Shown here: piece by piece, positions 9,530 to 19,884 of the stretch
How positions within the stretch are numbered: position 1 is the stretch's first letter
How the letters are laid out: each line of letters opens with the position of its first letter
Assembly: GCA_903834185.1 (NCBI GenBank)
Contig: CAILHX010000035.1
Location: forward strand, 35,252-99,251
DNA from: an uncultured Methylophilaceae bacterium
Lineage (GTDB): Bacteria > Pseudomonadota > Gammaproteobacteria > Burkholderiales > Methylophilaceae
Direction: 5' to 3'
DNA: 64,000 bases
Made by a program: the position numbers and the translations under genes
The notes under the pieces: model-generated
Told to the model about the DNA's origin: nothing
Seen by the model: the letters and a program-made list of their open reading frames with translations, nothing else
Database searches by the model: none

Positions 9530-10776
9530 GGTCTGTCCTCCCGGTCACGGCTGCGCGAGGCATCGCGCGAACGTGCCATCGACTCCAGCGACTCCTGACT
9601 TGGCAGAGACGGGGTGATGGGTTGTATCACAGGCGCAGCGGCCTGGGCCGGTGCAGCAGGCTGCCCCATCAGTTTATCCAATGGGAGATACAACATTTGA
9701 CCGCTCCCGGATTTTTGATCTATCAACACTTTGCTGGAATTGGAAAGCACTTGCTCTTGCGCTTCCAGATACAAACGCGTGCGCGTTACTTGCGGTGCCT
9801 TTTGATATTGCGTCAGCACCTGACTGAAGCGGCTGGCATTACCTTCCGCTTCGTTGATCACGCGTTGTTTGTAGCCATTGGCCTCTTCCATCAAGCGCGC
9901 TGCGGTACCGCGCGCTTTCGGAATGACGTCGTTGGCATAGGCTTGTCCTTCATTCTTTTGACGCTCAAGATCCTGTCCTGCTTTCACCGCATCATCAAAT
10001 GCGGCCTGCACTTGTTCCGGCGGTTGTGCGTTTTGCATGGTCACGCTCACCATATGGATTCCCGTTTGATACCGATCAAGAATCTGTTGCATCAACTCCT
10101 TGACCTTTTGCGCCACTTCCGTGCGACCTTCATACAGGACAAAATCCATACGGTTCTTGCCCACTACTTCTCGTATAGCCGTTTCTGCGATACCGCGCAC
10201 AGAATCCTCCTCTGCGCTGGGAGACTCGCTGGAACGATTATTGAATAAAGCATCTTCAGGGCTTTTAAGGTCGTATTGCACGGCGAATTGCAAATCAATG
10301 ATATTTTCATCGTCCGTCAGCATCAACGACTCATGCAGGTTGCGACTACGCTCGGTACCCTCTTCGGTATGTCCTCGGTAACCTACTTCAACCGTACGCA
10401 CCTGCTGCAGATTGACGGTGTCCACCGTTTCAATCGGCCACGGCATGTGCCAACGCGGACCCGGTAGCGTGGTTTCAACATGCTTGCCGAAACGCAACAC
10501 CACGCCGCGCTTGCCTTGATCGACGATATAAAAACCGGTACCCACCCAAATGAAAACGACCAGAGCCAACACCAGCCCCACTCCACCCAAGCCCGCAGGC
10601 TGAGATGGCGTGGCAGGCTGCGGCGCACCATTGCCACCTTTGCCGCCACGGCTGAACAGTTTGTTGATTTTGCGCGTGAGGTCGCGCATCATCTCATCGA
10701 GATCAGGCGGGCCATCATTCTTGCCACCGTTGTTATTACCACCATTACCGCCCCAACCGGGGTCATTTGATGCCAT
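9526..10776 (-). CDS. hflK: HflK, SPFH-family membrane protease modulator
   Basis: Partner of HflC in the FtsH-regulating complex, about 416 residues. The N-terminus is glycine/asparagine-rich (GWGGNGGNNNGG) and cytoplasmic, then comes a membrane segment about residues 68-88 (LVLALVVFIWVGTGFYIVD), the band 7 domain (about 85-270), and a helical region followed by a proline/alanine-rich tail. Start choice: ATG 10776 is preceded by GGAG seven bases upstream; the frame extends seven codons further to a TTG at 10797, which is less likely. It lies directly behind hflX. Confidence 0.95.
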   Translation of the reverse strand: MASNDPGWGGNGGNNNGGKNDGPPDLDEMMRDLTRKINKLFSRGGKGGNGAPQPATPSQPAGLGGVGLVLALVVFIWVGTGFYIVDQGKRGVVLRFGKHVETTLPGPRWHMPWPIETVDTVNLQQVRTVEVGYRGHTEEGTERSRNLHESLMLTDDENIIDLQFAVQYDLKSPEDALFNNRSSESPSAEEDSVRGIAETAIREVVGKNRMDFVLYEGRTEVAQKVKELMQQILDRYQTGIHMVSVTMQNAQPPEQVQAAFDDAVKAGQDLERQKNEGQAYANDVIPKARGTAARLMEEANGYKQRVINEAEGNASRFSQVLTQYQKAPQVTRTRLYLEAQEQVLSNSSKVLIDQKSGSGQMLYLPLDKLMGQPAAPAQAAAPVIQPITPSLPSQESLESMARSRDASRSRDREDRP

Positions 10777-10799
10777 ATCTACTCCAGTGATTATCAAGC

Positions 10800-11924
10800 C
10801 TATCCCGCAAGCAGCTCGGGGGAATTAAGTTCGATTTTTTGATGCCGTTCGGCTAAAGCCTGCCGGATGAAGTCCAATCCTGAACCATATTGCGCTGAAA
10901 CCCAAACTTTGCTGATTTTACCATACTCGTCACGCTCCAGACCCGGCTCCATCCCTGCACTGTCTATCTTGTTCAACACCAGCAACTGCGGCACATCCTG
11001 CGCACCAATCTCTTTCAACACACGATTCACTTCAATGATCTGCTGTTCGCGTGCTTCGCTGGCAACGTCCACGATATGCAACAACAAGTCCGCCTGAGCA
11101 GCTTCTTCCAGCGTCGCACCGAATGACTCTACCAGGGTGTGGGGCAGATTTCGAATAAACCCGACCGTATCCGACAACACGATTTGACCGCAGTCCGGAA
11201 TATAAAGTTTACGGGAAGTCGTATCCAGCGTGGCAAACAGCTGATTTGCGGCATACACCCCGGATTGGGTAAGTCGGTTGAACAGGGTTGATTTTCCGGC
11301 ATTGGTGTAGCCTACCAGCGATACCGAAAGCACCCCGGACCGCCTGCGAAAACTTCGCTGCTGGCCGCGCTGTGCCTTTAGTTTTTGCAACTTTTCCTTT
11401 AATAACTTCACGCGCTCCCGGATCTGGCGTCTATCCAATTCCAACTGCGTTTCGCCGGGTCCGCCGCGCACCCCGATACCGCCTTTTTGCCGCTCCAGGT
11501 GAGTCCAGCCACGTATCAAGCGCGTCGATAAGTGCTCCAGCTGTGCCAGCTCGACTTGCAATTTACCTTCGTGACTTTTGGCACGTTGCGCAAAAATGTA
11601 GAGGATGAGGCCGGTACGATCCAACACCCGGCATTCCAGCAGCTTTTCCAGATTGCGTTGCTGTGAAGGTGATAAATCATGATTGAATATGGCAAGCTTG
11701 GAGGCGTTACCAAGCAGGCTGGCACGCAATTCTTCGGCCTTTCCGCTACCCACGAATAATGCCGCATCAGGCTTGGGGCGGCGACCCTCAACCACGGCTG
11801 TTACCTTCAAACCTGCACTGCTCGCCAAATGATGAAGTTCTTGCAGACTATCCACATACTCAGGATCGCCAAAATCCAGACACACCAGCACCGCAGCATC
11901 GTTGCCGACAGGTCTATCAAACAT
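10800..11924 (-). CDS. hflX: GTPase HflX, ribosome-associated
   Basis: Ribosome-binding GTPase of 374 residues that splits or rescues stalled 70S ribosomes under stress. The N-terminal HflX domain (about 1-180) contains the glycine-rich GIGVRGGPGETQLELDRR segment. The G domain follows with G1 GYTNAGKST, G3 DTVGF and G4 NKID. It is slightly shorter at the C-terminus than the E. coli protein. It lies between hfq and hflK as in most proteobacteria, separated from hfq by 54 bases. Confidence 0.96.
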   Translation of the reverse strand: MFDRPVGNDAAVLVCLDFGDPEYVDSLQELHHLASSAGLKVTAVVEGRRPKPDAALFVGSGKAEELRASLLGNASKLAIFNHDLSPSQQRNLEKLLECRVLDRTGLILYIFAQRAKSHEGKLQVELAQLEHLSTRLIRGWTHLERQKGGIGVRGGPGETQLELDRRQIRERVKLLKEKLQKLKAQRGQQRSFRRRSGVLSVSLVGYTNAGKSTLFNRLTQSGVYAANQLFATLDTTSRKLYIPDCGQIVLSDTVGFIRNLPHTLVESFGATLEEAAQADLLLHIVDVASEAREQQIIEVNRVLKEIGAQDVPQLLVLNKIDSAGMEPGLERDEYGKISKVWVSAQYGSGLDFIRQALAERHQKIELNSPELLAG

Positions 11925-11978
11925 GCCTAGCTATCATTACGCGCAAACATCAGAAGGAAACAAAGCAGTTGATGCGGT

Positions 11979-12224
11979 TCAATCCGTTTCAGCAACTCCG
12001 GAACCCCCAGAAAGGCTCACCGCACGCGCAGGAACAATGGTGGATATGGCATGTTTGTATACCATTTGCGTGACCGTATTTTTCAGCAGAATGACATATT
12101 GATCAAAGGAGTCCACTTGACCCTGGAGCTTGATCCCATTCACCAGATAAATGGATACGGGAACATGCTCTTTGCGCAAAGTGTTGAGGAATGGATCTTG
12201 CAACATGGGGCTTTTGATATTCAT
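11979..12224 (-). CDS. hfq: RNA chaperone Hfq
   Basis: Hexameric Sm-like RNA chaperone, 81 residues, pairing small RNAs with mRNAs. Sm1 (about 8-50, [20 protein letters not shown] and the [15 protein letters not shown] region) and the Sm2 motif YKHAIS (about 57-62) are fully conserved, with Q8, F42, Y55, K56 and H57 class residues present. The C-terminal tail is short ([13 protein letters not shown]), as is common in beta-proteobacteria. It heads the hfq-hflX-hflK-hflC run. Confidence 0.98.
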   Translation of the reverse strand: MNIKSPMLQDPFLNTLRKEHVPVSIYLVNGIKLQGQVDSFDQYVILLKNTVTQMVYKHAISTIVPARAVSLSGGSGVAETD

Positions 12225-12333
12225 TATTTCTCCCTCTTTAGCGGGGTGATTCTTTTAATATGGTTGGTATTAACTACTTTACGCTTATTTTTCACGGTTT
12301 GCTATCACTCAGGCAAAACTCCCCGATAAAGGT

Positions 12334-13725
12334 TTATACAAGATACTTGTTGATACGGGATAAGACTTCCTGTTTGCCCATCAGTTCCATCACAGCATCA
12401 ATCGAAGGCGATTGCGCGCCGCCCGTGACCATCACGCGCAGCGGCATGGCGATTTTGGGAAACTTTAGACTATTATCGGTTACTGCTTGTTGAATCGCAT
12501 CATGTATGGCTTGCTGCGCCCACGCGCCGGCATCCAGATTTGCTACCAAGGCTTTCAGCACTGGAATGACATCAGAGGTCAGATGCTTATCCAGCAATTC
12601 CTGGCTGGGCTGTATCTGCTTATAAAAGAACTCCACCGCGCCTGCCAGCTCATTCAGCGTTGATACCCGTTCCTTGTACAACGCGATCACCGCTAACAAA
12701 TCGACACCGCTATTGCTATCAATGCCGCGCGCTGAAAGACGTTTTGCCACCTCTTCCGCTAACAAACCGTTCGCGGATTGCTTCAGGTAATGCGCGTTCA
12801 ACCAGTTCAGCTTTTCAGTATTGAACTGTGCTGCGGACGGCGTGATGTGATCCAGGTCGAACCACTGACAAAACTGCTGCATGGTGAATACTTCCTCGTC
12901 TCCATGGCTCCAGCCAAGACGCGCCAGATAATTCAAAACTGCTGGCGGCAAATAGCCGTCTTCAGCATACTGCATCACGCTCACAGCGCCATGACGCTTG
13001 GAAAGCTTTTGCCCGTCATCGCCCAGAATCATGGAAAGATGGGCATACTGCGGAATCGTTGCTCCTAGCGCCTGCAACAGATTGATCTGGCGCGGTGTGT
13101 TGTTGACATGATCATCGCCACGGATCACGTGTGTGATGCCCATGTCTGCATCATCCACCACCACACAAAAGTTGTAAGTGGGCGTACCATCGGCGCGCGC
13201 AATAATCAAATCGTCCAGCTCCTGGTTGGAAATCGCGATACGACCTTTCACCATGTCGTCCCATGCGACCACGCCATCGGCAGGATTCCTGAAACGCACC
13301 ACTGGGGGGATACCTGCGGGCGTTTCAGGCAGCACCTTGCCTGGCTCCGGACGCCAGAATCCGTTGTAGCGCGGTTTCAGGTTGGCCGCCATTTGACTGG
13401 CACGCATCGCATCCAGCTCTTCACGACTGCAATAACAGTGATAAGCCTTGCCTTCGTCGAGCATCTTCTGGATCACCTGCTTGTAGCGTTCCATGCGCTG
13501 CATCTGATAATACGGGCCTTCGTCGTAGTCCAGCCCCAGCCAGTTCATGCCATCCAGAATCGCCTGCACCGCTTCCGGTGTTGAACGTTCCACATCGGTA
13601 TCTTCGATGCGCAAGATGAATTTACCACCATGCTTGCGCGCATAAGCCCATGAAAACAAAGCAGTACGCGCACCTCCTATATGTAAAAATCCGGTTGGGC
13701 TGGGTGCAAATCGGGTGCGGATCAT
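12334..13725 (-). CDS. gltX: Glutamate--tRNA ligase
   Basis: Class Ib aminoacyl-tRNA synthetase charging tRNA-Glu, 463 residues, full length. The HIGH signature appears as [10 protein letters not shown] (about 8-17) and the KMSKS loop as KLSKRHG (about 236-242). Zinc-site cysteines are partly kept in YHCYCSREE. It is separated from hfq by about 110 bases and may be transcribed from its own promoter in the 170-base divergent gap before the MCP gene. Confidence 0.97.
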   Translation of the reverse strand: MIRTRFAPSPTGFLHIGGARTALFSWAYARKHGGKFILRIEDTDVERSTPEAVQAILDGMNWLGLDYDEGPYYQMQRMERYKQVIQKMLDEGKAYHCYCSREELDAMRASQMAANLKPRYNGFWRPEPGKVLPETPAGIPPVVRFRNPADGVVAWDDMVKGRIAISNQELDDLIIARADGTPTYNFCVVVDDADMGITHVIRGDDHVNNTPRQINLLQALGATIPQYAHLSMILGDDGQKLSKRHGAVSVMQYAEDGYLPPAVLNYLARLGWSHGDEEVFTMQQFCQWFDLDHITPSAAQFNTEKLNWLNAHYLKQSANGLLAEEVAKRLSARGIDSNSGVDLLAVIALYKERVSTLNELAGAVEFFYKQIQPSQELLDKHLTSDVIPVLKALVANLDAGAWAQQAIHDAIQQAVTDNSLKFPKIAMPLRVMVTGGAQSPSIDAVMELMGKQEVLSRINKYLV

Positions 13726-13895
13726 TTCAAGGAATCTCTAAATTAAGGCGACCAATATGAAACGCTGGATTAGTCCTTCGTTTTATTGCACTATTTCAGT
13801 ACAATCGCGAATACTATTCACATATTGGATTTACATCAGGATTAAAAAGGCGAATTCTAACAAATCCGCTCAACAATTTTCTCCTTAAATTACAT

Positions 13896-15098
13896 ATGCA
13901 AAAAAAATCCGTTTTCTTCGGCTTTGTCATCGCGGTAGCGATGATTACCTCCGTCCTGTTGCTTGCAAGCGACGGACATGGACTCAACCCGCTGCAAATC
14001 GCGGTGCTGGTTGTGGCATCCATTATCATGCTTATCATCATTGGCAATCAGGGTTCGCCAGAAGCACAGACTGACCACTCCAAACTGGAACTCATCAATA
14101 ATGAGTTATCAAGTCTTGCCGATAGTTTCGACGGCATGCTGAATATCCTTAATGAGGAATTCAATAATCAAGTATCCAATACGCAAAGCGAATTGGCTCA
14201 ATTGCAGACATTGCTCGTTGATGCCGGACAGAAGCTGGTCGGTAGCTTTACTGAATTGAAATTCAATTCAGACTTGCAACAAAAACTGGTATTGCAGATC
14301 ACAACCCAGGAAGGGAGTGCTTCTGCGGACGGCGAAAAAATCACCTTCGACAAGTTTCTCACCGAAACATCCACTACCTTGGGCATGTTTGTAGATAACA
14401 CGGTTCAAGGTCACCATCAGGGAATGAGCCTGGTCGATAAAATGGCCGAAATAAGTTCGCAGCTGAGTAAAGTCAACAACATCCTCAATGAAGTCGAGGG
14501 CATCTCCAGTCAGACCAACTTACTGGCGCTTAATGCGGCAATTGAAGCAGCCCGTGCCGGAGAATCGGGGCGGGGTTTTGCGGTGGTGGCAGATGAAGTA
14601 CGCAAGCTGTCATTACGTTCCGCAGAGTTCAGCACCCAGATTCGCAGCCATATGAATGAGGTCACCGATGCAGTCAGCCAGACAGGCGGTGTTATTCAAC
14701 AATTTTCTTCTCAAAACATGAGCTTTGCGATGCAGTCAAAGGCCAATGTTGAATCCATGATGAGTACCATACAAGGTATTAATCAGACCATGGTGAATGC
14801 TGTGAAAGAACTTTCCCATTCCACCGATGATGTGGAAAAGCATGTTCGCACTGCGATCACCACCATGCAATTTGAAGACCTTGCCACACAGTTGCTGAAT
14901 CATGCCGGTAAGCGCATGAGCATCATTCAATCCTTGCTGGATGGCATCAGTCGTATAGGCATCGAAAACAAGAATGAATCCGACCGACTGGCACGGATAC
15001 GTAATGCGATTCAGGGAGTCACACAAATGATAGAAAAATCAAGGCACAACCCGGTCAAGCAAATGAATGTGGAAGCCGGTGGCGTGGACTTTTTTTAG
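13896..15098 (+). CDS. Methyl-accepting chemotaxis-type protein with no periplasmic sensor
   Basis: A 400-residue receptor-like protein. Two membrane helices (about 6-24 and 34-51) are joined by only about ten residues, so there is no periplasmic ligand-binding domain. The cytoplasmic part carries the MCP hairpin tip ([20 protein letters not shown] and [15 protein letters not shown], about 204-240), which docks CheA/CheW, but no HAMP domain is obvious. The C-terminus ends VEAGGVDFF rather than a canonical CheR-binding pentapeptide. A CheY gene follows after 14 bases, so the two are surely one unit. The signal is probably sensed in the membrane or cytoplasm; that part is inference. Confidence 0.88.
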   Translation: MQKKSVFFGFVIAVAMITSVLLLASDGHGLNPLQIAVLVVASIIMLIIIGNQGSPEAQTDHSKLELINNELSSLADSFDGMLNILNEEFNNQVSNTQSELAQLQTLLVDAGQKLVGSFTELKFNSDLQQKLVLQITTQEGSASADGEKITFDKFLTETSTTLGMFVDNTVQGHHQGMSLVDKMAEISSQLSKVNNILNEVEGISSQTNLLALNAAIEAARAGESGRGFAVVADEVRKLSLRSAEFSTQIRSHMNEVTDAVSQTGGVIQQFSSQNMSFAMQSKANVESMMSTIQGINQTMVNAVKELSHSTDDVEKHVRTAITTMQFEDLATQLLNHAGKRMSIIQSLLDGISRIGIENKNESDRLARIRNAIQGVTQMIEKSRHNPVKQMNVEAGGVDFF

Positions 15099-15112
15099 GA
15101 GACGAGGGAACA

Positions 15113-15478
15113 ATGGCAAAAACGATTCTGAATATAGACGATTCATCAACTGTCAGAAAAATGGTATCGATGACGCTGACTACCGCTGGCTATGATGTGA
15201 CGGAAGCCGTGGATGGTCAGGATGGGTTGAACAAGGCAAAAGAAAAAACCTTTGATGTGGTACTGACAGACCAGAATATGCCGAACATGGATGGCTTGAC
15301 TCTGATAAAAGCATTACGTGCCCTGCCGCAATACAAATCTACACCCATCCTCATGCTGACCACGGAATCGGACGACGCAAAAAAAGCGGAAGGCCGTGCT
15401 GCAGGCGTTAATGCCTGGCTGGTAAAGCCTTTTGATCCACAGGTACTCGTAAGCGCAGTACAAAAACTGGCAGGTTAA
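15113..15478 (+). CDS. Single-domain response regulator (CheY-like)
   Basis: A 121-residue receiver domain with no output domain. Phosphorylation-site residues are present: the acidic pair in IDDSSTVRK (about 8-9), the phospho-acceptor Asp in LTDQNMPNMDG (about 52-62), Thr in MLTTES (about 81-86) and Lys in LVKPFDP (about 103-109). It closely resembles stand-alone CheY proteins of PilG/CheY type linked to MCP genes. Translated with the upstream MCP gene; a GAGGGA element lies before its ATG. Confidence 0.9.
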   Translation: MAKTILNIDDSSTVRKMVSMTLTTAGYDVTEAVDGQDGLNKAKEKTFDVVLTDQNMPNMDGLTLIKALRALPQYKSTPILMLTTESDDAKKAEGRAAGVNAWLVKPFDPQVLVSAVQKLAG

Positions 15479-15492
15479 GCGCCAGCTTCGAG

Positions 15493-17358
15493 TCACTTTG
15501 CCGGTTTAACTTCATCAAGGAAAAACCAGCATACCTTACGGTCATGCTGTGCAGAAATTACTACCACCTGCCCCACTTCCAAGTCGACAGCCTGATCAAA
15601 CATAAAAGCGCTCTGCTGCCAATTTGCCACCGGCGCATTCTCGCATGGATGGTTCTCGAAAACCCCAGTCTCATCCATCTGGAGTCGCATCCACTGAATG
15701 ATGCCATAACACCTGCCTGAGGTCGTCACCGGGATATTGATGGTCTTGGTCTCGGCAGGAAAGAAACGGTCATTCTGGAAATCAAAAGTGAATGCATTGA
15801 TGCCATCGCTAAGCAGCGTGACATTCAGATCGCTTCTCGCAACCATCCGTTTCTTCGAGACAACGGAATTGAAATGCTGCAAGTTGAAACCATAAGTATC
15901 ATCCACCATCAGGTTCTGCCTCATGTCATCCCCCGTGAACAAGGCAATGGCTATGTGACCCAATGCGGGGATGACGCGACCTTCGGGCTTGAGCAACCTG
16001 TGCTTGGCATCCTCGATACTGGGCAAGACATCTTCTCCCAGAAGTTCGCTGGAGAATACCTCCGATACAAGAATATCGGCTTTTTCTGCCATATCCGCAC
16101 CGACTTCTATACTCCCTGATTTTTTGGCGATCACTTTGATGCTTTTTTCAAAACCATTGTCCTCAATGATGCGCTGGGCAACCGCTGCGATCAAAGGTAC
16201 GACTTCACAAGTAGTGACTTGCTTGGCGCCCGATTTTGCTGCCATCATGGAGAGCAAGCCGGAGCCTGTGCCTATCTCAAAAACCGTCGAATCCGGTGTG
16301 ATGGCATTTTGTAATGCATCGAAATAGGCCTGATTACGCCTATGCTCATTCATCATGGGAACATGCCACTCGGGCACGATGCGTTGCAAAGCCAAATGAA
16401 TGCCTTGGTGCGCCGCCAGCAAAGTTGGCGCGATGTCCAAGGCATTGCGATAGTGGATTAGCGCCTCCTCCGCTTTGCCGGTATCCTGCATCAACTGTGC
16501 GAGATTGACATGCGCTTCTACCAGATATGGATTAACCGCAAGCGCGCGTTGGTAGACCGCCTTGGCCTCATCGAATTGGCCTTGCTCCTTCAATACAGTT
16601 CCCAGATTGGTGTTTGCTTCCGCATAGTCCGGTCTAAGCGCTAATGCTTTGCGATAACTGCTGATGGCCTCGTCGGTATGCCCTTGTTCATTGAGCGCAA
16701 CTCCAAGATTGCTAAGTGCCTCTACAAAATCCGGCCTGAGACTAAGCGCCTGACGATAGTATTTGATGGCTTCATCGACCTGCCCTGTTTCTTTAAATAT
16801 CACACCAAGGTTGCCGTAGGCTTCGCTATAGTCGGGTTTCAGCTGAATAGCACGTGTGAAGCACGCAGCTGCTTCTTCCAGCCTGCCTTGCGCTCTGAGT
16901 ACCACGCCCAGATTGCTATGCACTTCAGCATAGCTCGGTCTTAAAGTAATGGCTTTGCGATAACAACTCTCCGCAGCACCCATATCCTGTTTGGCTTGTA
17001 ATGCAGCACCAAGATTGACGTGAGCTTCGACATAATCAGGTTTAGCGGCTAGCGCTTTGCTGATGAGACTGATCGCTGCATCCAGTTCTCCCCTTTGCAT
17101 GGCAAACAACCCTGACCATTGCAGTGCATCTGGCTGATTCGGAGAAACACTTAAAATCTGCTTATAGAGCAATTCCGACTGCTGAAAATTACCACTTTGA
17201 AAGTACATCGTCGCATTCTGCAACGCCTGCGGGATGGAAAATCCTGACGAAGACGCGACCGGGGTCTGAACTGCAGCGTTCTGTTCACAACACTTTTTGT
17301 ATTTCTTGCCGCTACCGCATGGGCAAGGATCATTGCGACCGGGTTTATTGGTTGTCAT
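15493..17358 (-). CDS. SEC-C / TPR / PRMT-like methyltransferase fusion protein
   Basis: A 621-residue three-part protein. Residues 8-24 are a SEC-C zinc motif (RNDPCPCGSGKKYKKCC, Cys12, Cys14, Cys23, Cys24). Residues about 38-320 hold roughly eight tetratricopeptide repeats with the NLG..L...G pattern. Residues about 340-621 form a class I SAM-dependent methyltransferase: motif I FEIGTGSGLLSMMAAKSGA (about 359-377) and an acidic loop SEVFSSELLGE (about 431-441) that looks like the double-E loop of protein arginine methyltransferases of the PRMT7/9 type. The likely activity is methylation of protein side chains, with TPRs choosing the partner; the target is unknown. It converges on the CheY gene (15 bases apart). 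Confidence 0.8.
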   Translation of the reverse strand: MTTNKPGRNDPCPCGSGKKYKKCCEQNAAVQTPVASSSGFSIPQALQNATMYFQSGNFQQSELLYKQILSVSPNQPDALQWSGLFAMQRGELDAAISLISKALAAKPDYVEAHVNLGAALQAKQDMGAAESCYRKAITLRPSYAEVHSNLGVVLRAQGRLEEAAACFTRAIQLKPDYSEAYGNLGVIFKETGQVDEAIKYYRQALSLRPDFVEALSNLGVALNEQGHTDEAISSYRKALALRPDYAEANTNLGTVLKEQGQFDEAKAVYQRALAVNPYLVEAHVNLAQLMQDTGKAEEALIHYRNALDIAPTLLAAHQGIHLALQRIVPEWHVPMMNEHRRNQAYFDALQNAITPDSTVFEIGTGSGLLSMMAAKSGAKQVTTCEVVPLIAAVAQRIIEDNGFEKSIKVIAKKSGSIEVGADMAEKADILVSEVFSSELLGEDVLPSIEDAKHRLLKPEGRVIPALGHIAIALFTGDDMRQNLMVDDTYGFNLQHFNSVVSKKRMVARSDLNVTLLSDGINAFTFDFQNDRFFPAETKTINIPVTTSGRCYGIIQWMRLQMDETGVFENHPCENAPVANWQQSAFMFDQAVDLEVGQVVVISAQHDRKVCWFFLDEVKPAK

Positions 17359-17430
17359 GTTTTCTGAAGGAGTTCGTTGCAGGGTTAATAGACTAAAACA
17401 AAAATTCTAGCACAAACCCTTTAGGGAATC

Positions 17431-17505
17431 TGGTGGGCGGTACTGGGATCGAACCAGTGACCCCTGCCGTGTGAAGGCAGTGCTCTACCGCTGAGCTAAC
17501 CGCCC
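17431..17505 (-). tRNA. tRNA-Val (anticodon CAC)
   Basis: Reading the minus strand, the acceptor stem GGGCGGT pairs with ACCGCCC, the anticodon stem CTGCC/GGCAG encloses loop TTCACAC with anticodon CAC, and the T arm ACTGG/CCAGT encloses TTCGATC. Discriminator A and CCA are encoded. It lies alone between the TPR-methyltransferase gene and rimO. Confidence 0.97.
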
Positions 17506-17617
17506 CGGTTGCACATTTAAAGCGGGGGCGAATTTAAACATACTCGGACACTCTACGTCAATTTTGACGTCTGCATGAAAAAACGCTGATTAGTTTATTG
17601 TCCCAATTTCCGGCTCG

Positions 17618-18937
17618 TTAAATCAGTTTCGCCCAAAGATCATGTTCGTCAGCGTCAGTAATCATCACTTGCGCAAACTCACCGACCTCTATTGCCTCGC
17701 CATCCGTGATATACACCAGGCCGTCGATTTCCGGCGCGTCGGCATAACTACGAGCAACAGCCCCCTCCTCGTTCACTTCTTCCACCAATACCTGCAACCG
17801 ACGATCTATTTTGCCGGCGAGTCTGGCGGCACTGATCTCAGCCTGCGTTTCCATGAAGATGGCCTGACGTTCCTGTTTGATATGTTCCGGTACAGCGCCT
17901 GCCAGGGAATTGGCCGCGGCGCCTTCCACTGCCGAATAGGTGAAACACCCTACTCTGTCTAGCTGCGCTTGTTCCAGAAAATCCAGCAACATCTGAAAAT
18001 CTTCGTCAGTCTCACCCGGAAAACCGGCAATAAAAGTGCTTCGTATGGCCAGGTCCGGACATATCTCACGCCAAGAACGTATGCGCTCCAGGGTATTGTC
18101 TATATTGCCGGGACGACGCATGGCTTTGAGTATCTTCGGACTGGCGTGCTGAAACGGAATATCCAGATAAGGCAGTATCCTGCCTTCGGCCATCATCGGA
18201 ATGATCTCGTCCACATGGGGGTACGGGTAGACATAGTGCAAGCGCACCCAAACGCCGAGTTCGCCTAAGGCCGAGACCAGCTCGGTCATCCGTGTCTTGA
18301 GCGGGCGGCCATTCCAGAAACCGGTGCGGTATCTCACATCCACGCCATAAGCCGAAGTATCCTGCGAGATCACCAGTAGCTCTTTGACACCTGCCTCTAC
18401 CAGGCGCTCCGCCTCGCTCATCACATCCCCCACCGGACGGCTTACCAGATCGCCGCGCATGGAAGGAATGATGCAAAAACTGCATCTATGGTTACAGCCT
18501 TCCGATATCTTCAGGTAGGCGTAGTGATCCGGCGTGAGACGTATGCCTTGAGGAGGAATCAGGTCGGTATATGGATCATGGAGCCTAGGCAGATGCGCGT
18601 GCACGGCTTCCATCACTTCGTCCAGCGCATGGGGTCCGGTGACGGCCAGCACGCTGGGATGCGCATCCATTACCACGCTGCCTTTTGCTCCCAGACATCC
18701 GGTGACGATGACTTTGCCGTTCTCGGCCAATGCCTCGCCTATCGCATCCAGCGATTCTTCAACGGCGGCATCAATGAAACCGCAGGTGTTGACCACCACC
18801 AGATCGGCATCCTGATAACTGCCTGATATCTCATAGCCTTCAGCGCGCAACTGAGTCAGTATGCGCTCGGCATCGGAAGAAGCCTTGGGACAGCCCAAGG
18901 AAACGAAACCGACTTGTGGAATAGAATTTTGCGCCAT
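17618..18937 (-). CDS. rimO: Ribosomal protein S12 methylthiotransferase RimO
   Basis: Radical-SAM enzyme (about 439 residues) that methylthiolates Asp88 of ribosomal protein S12. Domain order is an N-terminal UPF0004 domain with cysteines for one cluster ([31 protein letters not shown]), the radical SAM core with CNHRCSFC (about 148-155), and a C-terminal TRAM domain. The GCPKA and SFIDxA-type residues favour RimO over MiaB. Start ATG 18937 is preceded by AAGG; the frame extends four codons to a TTG at 18949. It diverges from the small membrane protein gene at 18956. Confidence 0.96.
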   Translation of the reverse strand: MAQNSIPQVGFVSLGCPKASSDAERILTQLRAEGYEISGSYQDADLVVVNTCGFIDAAVEESLDAIGEALAENGKVIVTGCLGAKGSVVMDAHPSVLAVTGPHALDEVMEAVHAHLPRLHDPYTDLIPPQGIRLTPDHYAYLKISEGCNHRCSFCIIPSMRGDLVSRPVGDVMSEAERLVEAGVKELLVISQDTSAYGVDVRYRTGFWNGRPLKTRMTELVSALGELGVWVRLHYVYPYPHVDEIIPMMAEGRILPYLDIPFQHASPKILKAMRRPGNIDNTLERIRSWREICPDLAIRSTFIAGFPGETDEDFQMLLDFLEQAQLDRVGCFTYSAVEGAAANSLAGAVPEHIKQERQAIFMETQAEISAARLAGKIDRRLQVLVEEVNEEGAVARSYADAPEIDGLVYITDGEAIEVGEFAQVMITDADEHDLWAKLI

Positions 18938-18955
18938 GTTACCCTTCAATCAATT

Positions 18956-19132
18956 ATGTATATCGTTGCCATTGCTTGGCTATTTGTTACGACGCTGATG
19001 GCAGCCACTGAGCCCAGTTTTGTGGCTGCCTTGCTTACGTTTTTAGCGTATGGCTTGCTGCCGTGCGGTCTGTTGCTGTGGATCATCGGCACGCCGCAAC
19101 GGCGGCGCAACAAAGCAGATAAACCTGAATAA
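18956..19132 (+). CDS. Small hydrophobic membrane protein, unknown
   Basis: A 58-residue protein with two predicted membrane helices (about 2-17 and 22-45) and a basic tail (TPQRRRNKADKPE), which by the positive-inside rule would face the cytoplasm. I do not recognise a named family. The gene lies between divergent rimO and convergent pgeF, and the 18-base gap to rimO must hold or overlap both start regions. A longer frame starting at 18914 overlaps rimO and is less likely. Confidence 0.6.
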   Translation: MYIVAIAWLFVTTLMAATEPSFVAALLTFLAYGLLPCGLLLWIIGTPQRRRNKADKPE

Positions 19133-19146
19133 TTATACCTGCTCTG

Positions 19147-19884
19147 TCAATCCATCCAGATGAGTGTTGCCATGCGCCCTGTTTTGTTGTCGCGGCGGAA
19201 GGAGAAGAAACGCTCGCTATCCGTGCAAGTGCATAAGCCGCCGCCAAAGATATGATTGATGCCCATAGCGTTCAGCCGCTGGCGGGCGAGCAGATAAATA
19301 TCTGCCAGGTACTTGCGTGTGCCGGATGAAGCGGTCCCGGCGACCGGAGTAAAAGCATTGTCTGCAGCGGCATCATGACTGATAAAGGCTTGTTTTACAT
19401 CTTCACCCACTTCAAATGCTTGCGGGCCGATCGCGGGGCCCAGCCAGGCCATCAGAGTGTCAGGCGCGACTTGCATCCTGGCCACTGCCGCTTCGATCAC
19501 GCCATCTGCCAACCCGCGCCATCCGGCGTGCACGGCAGCTACCACGGTACCCGCATGATCGCAAAGCAATACAGGCAGACAGTCAGCCGTCATCACTGCG
19601 CACACGGCACCGGGATGGAACGAGACCGTGGCATCCGCTTTTGGACGGCAAGCAGCCTGCTCTGCCAAAACCACTTCGACACCATGCACCTGTTCCAGCC
19701 ACACAGGCTCGCTGGGCAAACTCAGACTCTGACGGTTTTTGGCGACTGCCATGGGATTGTCTCCCACATGATCGCCAAAATTAAGGCTGTCATAGGGCGG
19801 CCGGCTATAGCCTCCGCCGCGCGTGGTCTGTAATGCTTTGACATTGGCAGGGGCAGGCCAATCCGGGATGATTACCTCACTCAT
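19147..19884 (-). CDS. pgeF: Purine nucleoside phosphorylase/polyphenol oxidase-family protein PgeF (YfiH)
   Basis: LACC1/YfiH family protein of about 245 residues. Characterised members cleave purine nucleosides and hydrolyse mis-incorporated peptidoglycan precursors. Metal-site motifs are visible: EQVHGVEVV (about 58-66), VMTADCLPVLL (about 97-107) and AVHAGWRGLADGV (about 115-127). ATG 19884 is inside the last codons of rluD (8-base overlap), giving coupled translation; the long upstream frame to 19995 runs through rluD and is rejected. rluD-pgeF is a common pair. Confidence 0.93.
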   Translation of the reverse strand: MSEVIIPDWPAPANVKALQTTRGGGYSRPPYDSLNFGDHVGDNPMAVAKNRQSLSLPSEPVWLEQVHGVEVVLAEQAACRPKADATVSFHPGAVCAVMTADCLPVLLCDHAGTVVAAVHAGWRGLADGVIEAAVARMQVAPDTLMAWLGPAIGPQAFEVGEDVKQAFISHDAAADNAFTPVAGTASSGTRKYLADIYLLARQRLNAMGINHIFGGGLCTCTDSERFFSFRRDNKTGRMATLIWMD

